From Candidatus Omnitrophota bacterium (GTDB taxonomy: Bacteria; Omnitrophota; Gorgyraeia; JACOVV01), in the NCBI GenBank assembly GCA_016177145.1, contig JACOVV010000194.1, forward strand, positions 1-9,456: a DNA stretch of 9,456 nucleotides. Reading direction: 5' to 3'. Below are positions 1 through 7,018 of the stretch, piece after piece. Made by a program: the position numbers and the translations under genes. Numbering within the stretch: the stretch's first letter is position 1; each line of letters starts with the position of its first letter. The notes under the pieces are model-generated. The model did not search any database and was not told where the DNA came from. It was given only the letters and a program-made list of their open reading frames with translations.

Positions 1-219
1 AATACTGAATAATTTTTTATCTAATTTTGAATAAATCAAGTAAAACAGCTTATTGTGATTTTCCACGATTCTTAGAAAGAGCGGTTTCTTTTGCTCTTTT
101 ACGTCTTTCAAAATCACAAGAACAATCTCTGCATAGTTCGATTTTTTAATTTGTTCCAGCATCCGATAGGCCCATGCAGGAAGATCGAAAGAATCCATCA
201 AAATTCCGATTCGTATCAT
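1..219 (-). CDS. Probable formyltransferase-like protein, N-terminal part only
   Basis: The frame opens with ATG at 219-217 and stays open for 73 codons to the left edge, so the C-terminal part is missing. The product begins MIRIGILMDSFDLPAWAYRM. A short beta strand (IRIGILMDS) is followed by a helix and a second strand (EIVLVIL, about residues 33-39), which suits the first half of a Rossmann-like fold. The later stretch LFYLIYSKLDKKLF (about residues 58-71) recalls proteins annotated as formyl transferase-like that sit in surface-glycan clusters. That is a memory of family style, not a match to catalytic residues, because the Asn-His-Asp formyltransferase site would lie beyond the edge. The ATG overlaps the amidotransferase stop as ATGA, and an AGGA Shine-Dalgarno (225-228) sits 5 nt upstream, so translation is probably coupled. 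If the family is right, it would formylate an amino sugar. The gene is secure; the function is tentative. Confidence 0.6.
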   Translation of the reverse strand, partial: MIRIGILMDSFDLPAWAYRMLEQIKKSNYAEIVLVILKDVKEQKKPLFLRIVENHNKLFYLIYSKLDKKLFSI

Positions 220-2120
220 ACTGATCCTGTTTGAAACTCACGAAGCCAATATTCAAATACCAAAAGAGCCCATAGTTCATAGGCGTAATCTCTTTTGTAC
301 GCTGAGTGCACAGAAATCATCTCACGAATTCTCTCCTGATTGAAATAGCGGCGGATCCGCGCCTGTTGGGAGAGAAGCCCCTCTCTTAAAGGCTCCTGCA
401 AGGGACCTCGAATCCATTTCGCCAAGGGGATCGCAAATCCCATCTTTTTACGGTTCAGGTTCGCTGAAGGGATATCTTCCTGAAACGCTTTTTTAACAAG
501 ATACTTCAGGTGTCCCCTTCTTAATTTTATTTCGGCAGGCAGACGGCAAACAAATTCCAGCAAAAGAGAATCCAGGAACGGCGAACGAACCTCCAGCGAA
601 TGCGCCATGCTGGTGATATCCACCTTCGTCAGAAGGTCGTTCGGCAGATAAAACCTCGTGTCCACCGCCAGGATAGCGTCCAGCGGAGCGCCTCCCTTCG
701 CTTGTTCGAAAAGATCCCTAATCCAGTGATCTGAGACGTATTCATTGATCCTGTTGTTGAAATCCTTCTGGTACAACTGGCGTTTTTCTTTTTCGTCGAA
801 GAACCCCACCCAGCGAACGTACCGGGCGCTCGGACACAACTGGGCGGCATCCAGGAAACGACGAATTCCTCCTCCTAAGGATTGGCGGCCATGGTTTCTG
901 AAAAAAGAGGACATCGCTCCGCAAATGCCGGCTCTTATGAAAGCGGGAACCGCTCTTTGATACTTCTCCGCCAAAAGGAACCCCAGATGACGCCGATACC
1001 CCGCAAAGAGCTCATCGCCCCCATCGCCGCTCAAGGCGACGGTTACTTTCCTCTTCGTCATCTGCGATAAATAATACGTCGGTATGGCGGAAGCATCCGC
1101 AAATGGTTCTCCGAAGCGCCGCACTAACATCGGCAGGATAGCAATCGCGTTTGGTCTCACGATCTCTTCATGATGATCGGTCCCATACCGCTTAGCGACC
1201 GCGCGGGCAAAAGAGAGTTCGTTGAACTCCTCCTCATCAAAGCCGATAGAGAAGGTCTTGACTCTCTGCCCGCTTGTCTGGGCCATCATTGCCACGACGG
1301 CGCTGGAATCAATCCCACCGCTTAAGAAAGCCCCTAACGGCACTTCTGACATAAGCCGGATACGGACGGCTTCCTTAAACAACCGCCGTATCTCCTCCAC
1401 CGCTTCAAACTCGGTGATTTTATGTTTCGGAAAAAAAGGAGGACTCCAATAAGACTCTATGGAGACTCGATCCTTAGTCCACTCCAGAAAACAACCTGGA
1501 GATAACTTTTGGATATCCTTGAAAATCGTTAAGGGCGCGGGGACGCACAAGAAGGTCAAATAGTCATGCAGCGCCTCCGGTGATACTTCCTTGGAAATCC
1601 AGGGCGCGCATGAAAGCGCTGATAACTCCGAAGCGAACGCTATCTTACCCGATTGGACGCTATAAAAAAGCGGCTTCTTCCCCACCCGGTCTCTCGCTAG
1701 AAACAACACTTGATTTTTCTTATCCCAGACGGCGAAAGCAAACATCCCTCTGAGATACTTGGGGAGATCCCTGCCGTACACTTCGTATCCATGAACCAAC
1801 ACTTCTGTATCGGACTGCGTTTTAAACTGATGCCCTTTTTCCTGAAGATCTTTTCTCAACTCTTGAAAATTATAAATCTCCCCGTTAAACACAACCCATG
1901 TCGTCTGGTCCTCGTTACAGAGCGGCTGGTGGCCGCTGGTAAGATCAATAATACTGAGACGCGTGTGAACCAGGCCCGCGGCGATTCCATGGTGAACCTC
2001 GGCATAGGACCCTTCATCATCAGGCCCACGGTGTCTGATTCGATCCGCCATCGCGGCAAGTAATTCCTGCGGGACGGGATTGGGTCCAGACGAGTCAACG
2101 AAACCGGCTATGCCGCACAT
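216..2120 (-). CDS. asnB: Asparagine synthetase-type glutamine amidotransferase (AsnB family)
   Basis: This 634-residue protein has both AsnB domains. The N-terminal glutaminase domain (about 2-190) starts MCGIAGF, so Cys2 is the Ntn nucleophile and fixes the start. Arg54 (RLSIID), Asn79-Gly80-Glu81 (NGEIYNF) and Asp104 (SDTEV) match glutamine-binding positions. The synthetase domain (about 237-520) has the ATP-pyrophosphatase loop SGGIDSS (267-273) and SGDGGDELFAGYRR (364-377). No catalytic residue seems lost. The reaction is ATP-dependent transfer of glutamine-derived ammonia to a carboxylate. At 634 residues it is longer than E. coli AsnB (554) and reads like the longer homologues of polysaccharide and exosortase-associated clusters, so the substrate may be a sugar acid or glycan carboxylate rather than aspartate; this is inference from context. 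It overlaps the upstream glycosyltransferase by 13 bp and the next gene by 4 bp. True asparagine synthetase remains possible. Confidence 0.95.
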   Translation of the reverse strand: MCGIAGFVDSSGPNPVPQELLAAMADRIRHRGPDDEGSYAEVHHGIAAGLVHTRLSIIDLTSGHQPLCNEDQTTWVVFNGEIYNFQELRKDLQEKGHQFKTQSDTEVLVHGYEVYGRDLPKYLRGMFAFAVWDKKNQVLFLARDRVGKKPLFYSVQSGKIAFASELSALSCAPWISKEVSPEALHDYLTFLCVPAPLTIFKDIQKLSPGCFLEWTKDRVSIESYWSPPFFPKHKITEFEAVEEIRRLFKEAVRIRLMSEVPLGAFLSGGIDSSAVVAMMAQTSGQRVKTFSIGFDEEEFNELSFARAVAKRYGTDHHEEIVRPNAIAILPMLVRRFGEPFADASAIPTYYLSQMTKRKVTVALSGDGGDELFAGYRRHLGFLLAEKYQRAVPAFIRAGICGAMSSFFRNHGRQSLGGGIRRFLDAAQLCPSARYVRWVGFFDEKEKRQLYQKDFNNRINEYVSDHWIRDLFEQAKGGAPLDAILAVDTRFYLPNDLLTKVDITSMAHSLEVRSPFLDSLLLEFVCRLPAEIKLRRGHLKYLVKKAFQEDIPSANLNRKKMGFAIPLAKWIRGPLQEPLREGLLSQQARIRRYFNQERIREMISVHSAYKRDYAYELWALLVFEYWLREFQTGSV

Positions 2121-3331
2121 TGGGTGAGCTCTTGATACAATTGGCTGTATCGTTCCGTAATTTTTTTGATGTCAAAATCCTGGGTTGTCTTTTCGCGCGC
2201 CGCCATTGCGAATGCCTCCGCTGTCTCAGGATGATTCAGCAATTTTAAGATTTTCCGAGCAAGCTCTGCGCGATCGCCGGGATGAAATAAGAACCCCGTT
2301 TTCCCTTCTTCGACCACGAATTCCGTAATTCCCGCTAGGCGCGACGCGACCACCGGCAGTCCACAAGCCATGGCTTCCAGCAAGACATTGGGCAACCCTT
2401 CCCGGTAAGAAGGAAGCACGAACAAATCGCAAGCCCTGTAATACTCCTCGATGTTGTCAACCTCTTCCCGCAGGAAAAGCCGGGAAACAGGCCCGCTTTG
2501 CTCGCTCTCGCGGCGGAGGGTTGCGACCAGTTCTCGTGAGATTTCGTAGTAGTCACTTCTTTGAGCGCCGACTAAAACCAAATGCGCGGCCAATCCCATT
2601 TCTTTTGTCATTTTCTTCCAGACAGCGATAAGATCTTCGATCCCTTTTTCGTAAGAAAAGAAACCAACGAACAAAATCGTTTTTCCAGAAGAGGGAATTT
2701 GCAGTTGACGGCGCAGCTCTTCCTTTTGAAGAGCATTAGAACAAGGATAGAACCTCTCTAAGTTGACTCCATTCGGGATTTGGGCAATTTTCGCACCCTC
2801 TAGCTTCCTTTCTCTGAGGCCGGACAGAAAAGCGGGTGTCATCGTCACAAAGCAATCGCTTTGCATCATCATCTTCCTTTGAAAACCTCCGTATTGCCCC
2901 TGCTGACTCCAGCGGGCCGCTAAAGAACCGATATCATCAAATCCCATAGAGGTAAACTTATGGATGACTTTTTTCCCGAATGACTTGGCCAGCAAAGTAG
3001 CCAGATAGGTCTTAGAGCTAATACCGTGGCAGTGGACGATTTTTATTTTTGAGACGATCTTCAGAAAAACCATGATGAATTGAGGCGCCGATAATATCCA
3101 ATTGACGACAGGATGTTTCCAGACGCGAATTCGATAGACCGGGACGCCATCGACGAAACGGTAAGCCCGCAGCCGCTGCGGCTGGAAACTCGTTGAGAGG
3201 ATAAAAAAAGCGTAGCGATTCCCCAGAGATTGGACCAGCGTCCGGCACTGATGAGCGCCTCCAAACCCTTCTGGATAATAGCCCCCCACCACCATGCAGA
3301 CGCCTATTTTTTGATCCTTGCTATCGAGCAC
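2108..3331 (-). CDS. GT4-family glycosyltransferase (GT-B fold)
   Basis: This 407-residue protein is a retaining GT-B glycosyltransferase that would add a sugar from a nucleotide donor to a growing cytoplasmic glycan. The N-terminal acceptor domain opens with a glycine-rich loop (VVGGYYPEGFGGA, 14-26). The segment PNGVNLERFYP (186-196) is the usual link into the donor domain. FVGFFSYEKGIEDLI (221-235) and the EX7E motif EGLPNVLLE (Glu311 and Glu319) follow, then GLPVVAS and GKTGFLFHPGD. The start is GTG. It is preferred to the in-frame ATG at 3295 because the first beta strand (KIGVCMVV) begins before that ATG. A GAGG ribosome site lies 11 nt upstream. No membrane segment is obvious. The gene follows the sulfatase-like gene by 21 bp and overlaps the amidotransferase start by 13 bp, so the three are almost certainly one transcript. 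Donor and acceptor cannot be told. Confidence 0.93.
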   Translation of the reverse strand: MLDSKDQKIGVCMVVGGYYPEGFGGAHQCRTLVQSLGNRYAFFILSTSFQPQRLRAYRFVDGVPVYRIRVWKHPVVNWILSAPQFIMVFLKIVSKIKIVHCHGISSKTYLATLLAKSFGKKVIHKFTSMGFDDIGSLAARWSQQGQYGGFQRKMMMQSDCFVTMTPAFLSGLRERKLEGAKIAQIPNGVNLERFYPCSNALQKEELRRQLQIPSSGKTILFVGFFSYEKGIEDLIAVWKKMTKEMGLAAHLVLVGAQRSDYYEISRELVATLRRESEQSGPVSRLFLREEVDNIEEYYRACDLFVLPSYREGLPNVLLEAMACGLPVVASRLAGITEFVVEEGKTGFLFHPGDRAELARKILKLLNHPETAEAFAMAAREKTTQDFDIKKITERYSQLYQELTQCAA

Positions 3332-3352
3332 CGTTTGGGCCGCCTCTTTTTC

Positions 3353-4858
3353 TCACATCTCTTTTTTGTAATCACGAAGAAACGAAAATAAATGTGACGT
3401 CACCAGTGGGGTATTTACCTCGATGGGTTTCGTTTGATTTGGAAACTTCACGAAAAGAGGGACGTGGCGCCGTTCCATGAACAACTCTTCTCCATCACCT
3501 CGAAATTCATGCCTCCAGCTATGGTCGGAGGTCATAATAATCAGTGACTTATCGAATTCGTCCGCTTCCTTCAACTGCGCAATAATTTCTCCGATCAGCT
3601 TGTCCAGATAGGCTAGGTTTCCTTTGTAATGAGTCACTGTAGGAGGATATGCTTGGAGAATGCTTTTAGGTCCTTGCGCCGTATAGATAAATGGATAATG
3701 GGGTATTGGATAATGAAATAGGGCCATAGTCGGATGGGACTGTTCCGCTATTACAGACAACGCCATCTGGTGAATGCGCCGGGTCGTGTCGATATGGAGT
3801 TGGTTATATCCGATCTCTACGATCTGTTCGCAATTCCGGTAAAAAAGAGCAGAGGCGCCGATGGAGAGCAGTTTCACCAGATGAAAAACGCTATTCCTGG
3901 CCACCCCTTCGCCAAAAACCTTTTGCGTGGAAATGGATTCTATCCAGTCAACCTTTTCTCCCAGAAAATCCGCGTACGGCAGGTGAGTTCCTCCAAGAAC
4001 GGTATGGACTCCTTCCTGATGCGGCTGATCAAAGATACTTTTGGCTTGACGTAAAAGCAACTGCTTCTCCCCATCCCTGAAACAGAACTGATCCTTCTCG
4101 ATCATCACATCATCGTCATTTTGGAAAATAAAATTTGGCATACTCTTGTAGGTTGCATCAGCGGGAGAATAAGCATCTGGAAATGACACCGACACTTTCC
4201 TCAACTGGTCTAGATTCTTGAAGAAAGAAGCCACTTCCTGACCGGCGTAACTCCGCTGGTAAGACCATCCATCGAAGATAAAAATATAGGTGTTGGATGG
4301 ACTTCCTTCGGCATCTGTTACCGGTTTCTTTCGCTCCGAATGAACAGATATTTTTTTGTCAGAGACCCACGGACGGCAGGCAAGTAAGTTCAGCGTAAGC
4401 AAAGGAATAATGGGAGACAAAATAAGGCAAATCCTCTTGGCGTTGGTTCGGATTTTGGAATCCCCTTTTAGGAAACTGATCCCTACTACCACAAATAAAA
4501 AAATCCACAAAAACTGAACCCCGACTTTTATGAGCCCCTCCCCCAATATTTTCTGCAGAAAGCTTATCTTGAGCAAGCTGAGTTTTATATAGTTAATGCA
4601 CGAGACCCCCAGAACGATGACAAACAGATCCTTGGAGACCTCTTTGGCGCAGGGATTAGGCGCCCTGCATGTCAGTTCGTAGCCGGCGAAAAACACCAGC
4701 GCCAGCGCTAAAACGGCAAGAAGCATTGCCAAAACGTCCCCGCCATGCCAAAAGAAAAGCATTCGGTTCTTTGGATCGGTATAGCGGGTTAGGTAGGGTA
4801 GCGAAAATAAAAAAGAGACCGTGTACGCAATCCCTAAATGTCTAATCTTGCTTTTCAT
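3353..4858 (-). CDS. Membrane-anchored sulfatase/phosphotransferase-like protein
   Basis: The frame is open from 4924, but I place the start at the ATG at 4858, giving 501 residues. An earlier start (TTG 4924 or ATG 4921) would run across the divergent gene's start codon and across the promoter at 4898-4906. Using numbering from 4924, about five hydrophobic segments lie at 28-45, 64-83, 99-117, 129-152 and 163-183. An alkaline-phosphatase-superfamily domain follows, expected outside the cytoplasm. Likely metal or catalytic residues are Asp218 (FIFDGW), Thr258 (SPADATYKSMP, probable nucleophile), His404/His409 (FHYPIPHYPF), Asp467-His468 (MTSDHSW) and His487. There is no CxPxR sulfatase signature, so Thr chemistry as in LtaS or EptA-type transferases is more likely than formylglycine chemistry. 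It may add or remove a phospho-substituent on a surface glycan or lipid. It is the first gene of the four-gene minus-strand operon. Confidence 0.85.
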   Translation of the reverse strand: MKSKIRHLGIAYTVSFLFSLPYLTRYTDPKNRMLFFWHGGDVLAMLLAVLALALVFFAGYELTCRAPNPCAKEVSKDLFVIVLGVSCINYIKLSLLKISFLQKILGEGLIKVGVQFLWIFLFVVVGISFLKGDSKIRTNAKRICLILSPIIPLLTLNLLACRPWVSDKKISVHSERKKPVTDAEGSPSNTYIFIFDGWSYQRSYAGQEVASFFKNLDQLRKVSVSFPDAYSPADATYKSMPNFIFQNDDDVMIEKDQFCFRDGEKQLLLRQAKSIFDQPHQEGVHTVLGGTHLPYADFLGEKVDWIESISTQKVFGEGVARNSVFHLVKLLSIGASALFYRNCEQIVEIGYNQLHIDTTRRIHQMALSVIAEQSHPTMALFHYPIPHYPFIYTAQGPKSILQAYPPTVTHYKGNLAYLDKLIGEIIAQLKEADEFDKSLIIMTSDHSWRHEFRGDGEELFMERRHVPLFVKFPNQTKPIEVNTPLVTSHLFSFLRDYKKEM

Positions 4859-4897
4859 CTCGTTTTCGTATAGAAATACTCTTTGAAGGAAAGGGTT

Positions 4898-4906
4898 ATT
4901 ATACCA
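4898..4906 (-). promoter_or_regulatory. Extended -10 promoter for the sulfatase-like operon
   Basis: The minus strand reads TGGTATAAT here: a perfect TATAAT preceded by the TGn extension. A partial -35 (TTGATG, 4924-4919) lies 15 bp further upstream, shorter than ideal. Transcription should start near 4891, leaving a leader of about 33 nt before the ATG at 4858. The element lies in the 49-bp gap between two divergent genes and ends 1 bp before the start codon of the plus-strand gene, so it may interfere with expression of that gene. Confidence 0.5.
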
Positions 4907-4907
4907 T

Positions 4908-6287
4908 ATGGATCTCTTCATCAAAAAACAAGCGGACTACTTCGACCAAACGACGGAAAGGCGCCTTCAGAAATATTCCCTTTATTTCTATTCTTTGGTC
5001 CGTAAGTTCATCACGAGCATCATCCCGCAGAGAAAGAGGGTGCTTGAGATTGGCTGCGGCCGCGGGGACCTGCTGGCTGCCACCCACCCTTCTTTGGGTG
5101 TTGGCGTGGATATCAGTCAAAAAACGCTCCAATCAGCCCAAGAGCGTTATACTCACCTGGAGTTTGTCCTTGGGGACATTCAGCAGATCCCGGCCGGGAG
5201 ACAATTTGATTATCTTATCCTTGATGGCACCATTGATTACCTGGAAGATGTTGGCGATTTCTTGGAGAAGATTAAGCCTTTTTTTCATTCTTCCAGTCGC
5301 CTTATTACAATTAATCTCAATCCCTTATGGGCACGAGCCCTGCAACGACTGATCACTGTTTTCTGGAAAATTCCCAAACCCCCGCAAGTCAATTTACTAA
5401 CTTTCCTCGACTTGCAAAACCTCTTGACACTTCATGGGTTTGATATCACTACACAGGGGTTCAGGATTTTTTTGCCGCTGCGAATTCCTGTCATCGCTCC
5501 TTTATTGAACGCTGTCATCCCCCGGCTTCCTTTTTTGCGCTATCTCTGCTTAACGCAATATCACGTCGTCCGGCTCAAGCCGCTTGCTCTGGAGAATTAC
5601 AGCTGCAGCGTTATCATCCCTTGCCATAATGAAGAACAGAACATCGAAGAGTGCGTCCGCCGGATTCCATTAATGGGGCGGTCTACGGAAATCATCATCG
5701 TGGATGACGGTTCTACTGACAAGACCAGAGACGTTGTAGGCCAAATCATCGCCAGGAACGACCGCGTCCGGCTGTTCTGTCATTGGCCCAACCATGGCAA
5801 AGGGACGGCGGTCAAGTTTGGTTTTGACTCAGCTAAAGGGGACATTTTAATGATTCTGGACGCCGATATGACTGTGATGCCTGAGGAACTCCCTAAATTC
5901 TTTCACGCCTTGCAAAACGGTCAAGCTGAATTCGCCAACGGCACCCGCATGGTTTATCCCATGGAAGCCGGATCGATGAAATTTGTCAACTTTCTTGGAA
6001 ACAAATTTTTTGGCACTTTACTCAGCTTGATCATGGAACAGCGCAATACAGATGTTTTGTGTGGGACAAAAGTTTTTTTCAGGCGGCACTACCCTGATTT
6101 CAAACTTTCCGGAGATTCCTGGGGAGATTTTGAATTATTATTCGCCGCTTCGCGGCTCAAGCTGAAGATGGCCGAGGTCCCCATTCATTATAAAGAGAGA
6201 AAAGCGGGCGTCTCCAAAATGCGCGTTTTTTCCCATGGCTGGCAGTTTTTCAAAAATTGCTATCGGGGACTCAGAGATATTCCTTGA
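4908..6287 (+). CDS. Fused SAM methyltransferase and GT2 glycosyltransferase
   Basis: This 459-residue protein joins two enzymes. Residues 1 to about 215 form a class I SAM-dependent methyltransferase: motif I is VLEIGCGRG (45-53), the acidic end of strand 2 is Asp68 (GVGVDIS), and FDYLILDGTIDYL (100-112) matches the post-motif region. Residues 231-459 form a GT-A family 2 glycosyltransferase: SVIIPCHNEEQNI (234-246), IIIVDDGSTDKT (262-273), the DXD motif DAD (318-320), LCGTKVFFRR (384-393) and WGDFELL (405-411). The GT2 half resembles DPM1-like polyprenyl-phosphate sugar transferases and ends without a membrane anchor. It would make a lipid-linked sugar at the inner face of the membrane; the methyltransferase substrate is unknown. 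The architecture is known in bacteria, so a sequencing artefact is unlikely. A purine-rich GGAAAGGG (4888-4895) serves as a spaced ribosome site. The next methyltransferase follows 5 bp later. Confidence 0.92.
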   Translation: MDLFIKKQADYFDQTTERRLQKYSLYFYSLVRKFITSIIPQRKRVLEIGCGRGDLLAATHPSLGVGVDISQKTLQSAQERYTHLEFVLGDIQQIPAGRQFDYLILDGTIDYLEDVGDFLEKIKPFFHSSSRLITINLNPLWARALQRLITVFWKIPKPPQVNLLTFLDLQNLLTLHGFDITTQGFRIFLPLRIPVIAPLLNAVIPRLPFLRYLCLTQYHVVRLKPLALENYSCSVIIPCHNEEQNIEECVRRIPLMGRSTEIIIVDDGSTDKTRDVVGQIIARNDRVRLFCHWPNHGKGTAVKFGFDSAKGDILMILDADMTVMPEELPKFFHALQNGQAEFANGTRMVYPMEAGSMKFVNFLGNKFFGTLLSLIMEQRNTDVLCGTKVFFRRHYPDFKLSGDSWGDFELLFAASRLKLKMAEVPIHYKERKAGVSKMRVFSHGWQFFKNCYRGLRDIP

Positions 6288-6292
6288 TTTCT

Positions 6293-7018
6293 ATGACATC
6301 CGAACAGGAAACCCTTCAGCGGCACCGTCAGATATGGCAGAAACGGCCTGTTTTAAGGGCCCTCTATCAGGAGTGGTACGCGTGGATTGCCGAATCCAGA
6401 TCCACGGTAAACGGAGTTTCTCTGGAAATCGGCAGCGGTTCTGGTAATCTAACATCCTCCCTCCAAAAAATTTACGCTTCCGATATCGTATCCGCCCCAT
6501 GGCTGGATCTAACGCTGGATGCCGTTCACCTTCCGTTCGAAAATTCTTCTCTCGGCAACCTCATTGGATTTGACGCGCTTCACCACATGACCGGACCTCT
6601 TCGATTTTTTAAAGAAGCCACGCGGTGTCTTAAACCGGGCGGCCGCCTGATTCTGATCGAACCTTACTTAACTCCTTTCTCCCGTCTTGTCTGGAGATTC
6701 CATCCTGAACCCATTGATTTCAACATAGATTTTTTTGAGGACATTCCTCAGACACCGCCTGTTCTTTCGGCAAATCAGGCGGTTTCCTATCTTCTCTTCA
6801 AAAAACACCTCGTCCAATTCCTGGCCGCTTTCCAACAACTAAAACTGATTCGGCGAAAACCCTTCAGTTACCTCGCTTACCCTCTCTCCGGCGGCTTTGA
6901 TAAAAAACAGATGCTCCCGTCCTCGTTATTCCCACTCTTAATGGACTTGGATCGCAGATTAGATTTTATGGCTGAATGGTGCGCCTTTAGAATCCTTGTC
7001 GTCTTGGAACGCCAATAG
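6293..7018 (+). CDS. Class I SAM-dependent methyltransferase
   Basis: The frame is open from a TTG at 6257, but I choose the ATG at 6293, 5 bp after the fusion gene's TGA, giving 241 residues. Upstream codons would overlap the glycosyltransferase, and homologous methyltransferases start close to this helix. Visible motifs are SLEIGSGSGN (43-52, SAM-binding motif I), SDI...PWLDLTLDAVHLPF (63-82), FDALHHM (93-99) and CLKPGGRLILIEPY (112-125). This is the Methyltransf_11-like layout common in glycan and lipid clusters. It probably methylates a sugar, lipid or small metabolite in the cytoplasm; the target cannot be read. No clear Shine-Dalgarno is visible, so translation is likely coupled to the fusion gene. 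Its last 60 bp overlap the 3' end of the opposing FkbM gene. The C-terminal stretch FRILVVLER looks like a genuine family end, supporting the full length. A terminator follows at 7068-7090. Confidence 0.88.
   Translation: MTSEQETLQRHRQIWQKRPVLRALYQEWYAWIAESRSTVNGVSLEIGSGSGNLTSSLQKIYASDIVSAPWLDLTLDAVHLPFENSSLGNLIGFDALHHMTGPLRFFKEATRCLKPGGRLILIEPYLTPFSRLVWRFHPEPIDFNIDFFEDIPQTPPVLSANQAVSYLLFKKHLVQFLAAFQQLKLIRRKPFSYLAYPLSGGFDKKQMLPSSLFPLLMDLDRRLDFMAEWCAFRILVVLERQ

Noticed and set aside
1710..2063. Open frame of 117 codons on the plus strand, opposite the amidotransferase gene
   Set aside because: It lies fully antisense to a strongly conserved enzyme, has no ribosome site or recognisable domain, and its composition is that of a shadow frame.
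3734..4054. Open frame of 106 codons on the plus strand inside the sulfatase-like gene
   Set aside because: Fully antisense to a coding region with conserved catalytic motifs; no start signal or domain.
4904..4911. Perfect palindrome CCATATGG at the fusion gene's start codon
   Set aside because: Eight bases only; explained by the overlap of the start codon and the opposing extended -10. No second copy or longer dyad supports an operator.
4859..4924. Upstream extension of the sulfatase-like protein to TTG 4924 or ATG 4921
   Set aside because: It would cross the divergent start codon and the TATAAT, has no ribosome site, and the added 22 residues are not needed by the domain. It remains a possible alternative.
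5081..5100. Hairpin CACCCA/TGGGTG with an 8-nt loop
   Set aside because: It lies within the methyltransferase domain coding sequence, has only six pairs and is not followed by a T run, so it is not a terminator.
6257..6292. Upstream TTG start for the second plus-strand methyltransferase
   Set aside because: It would overlap the fusion gene by 31 bp with no ribosome site, while an ATG lies 5 bp after the stop.
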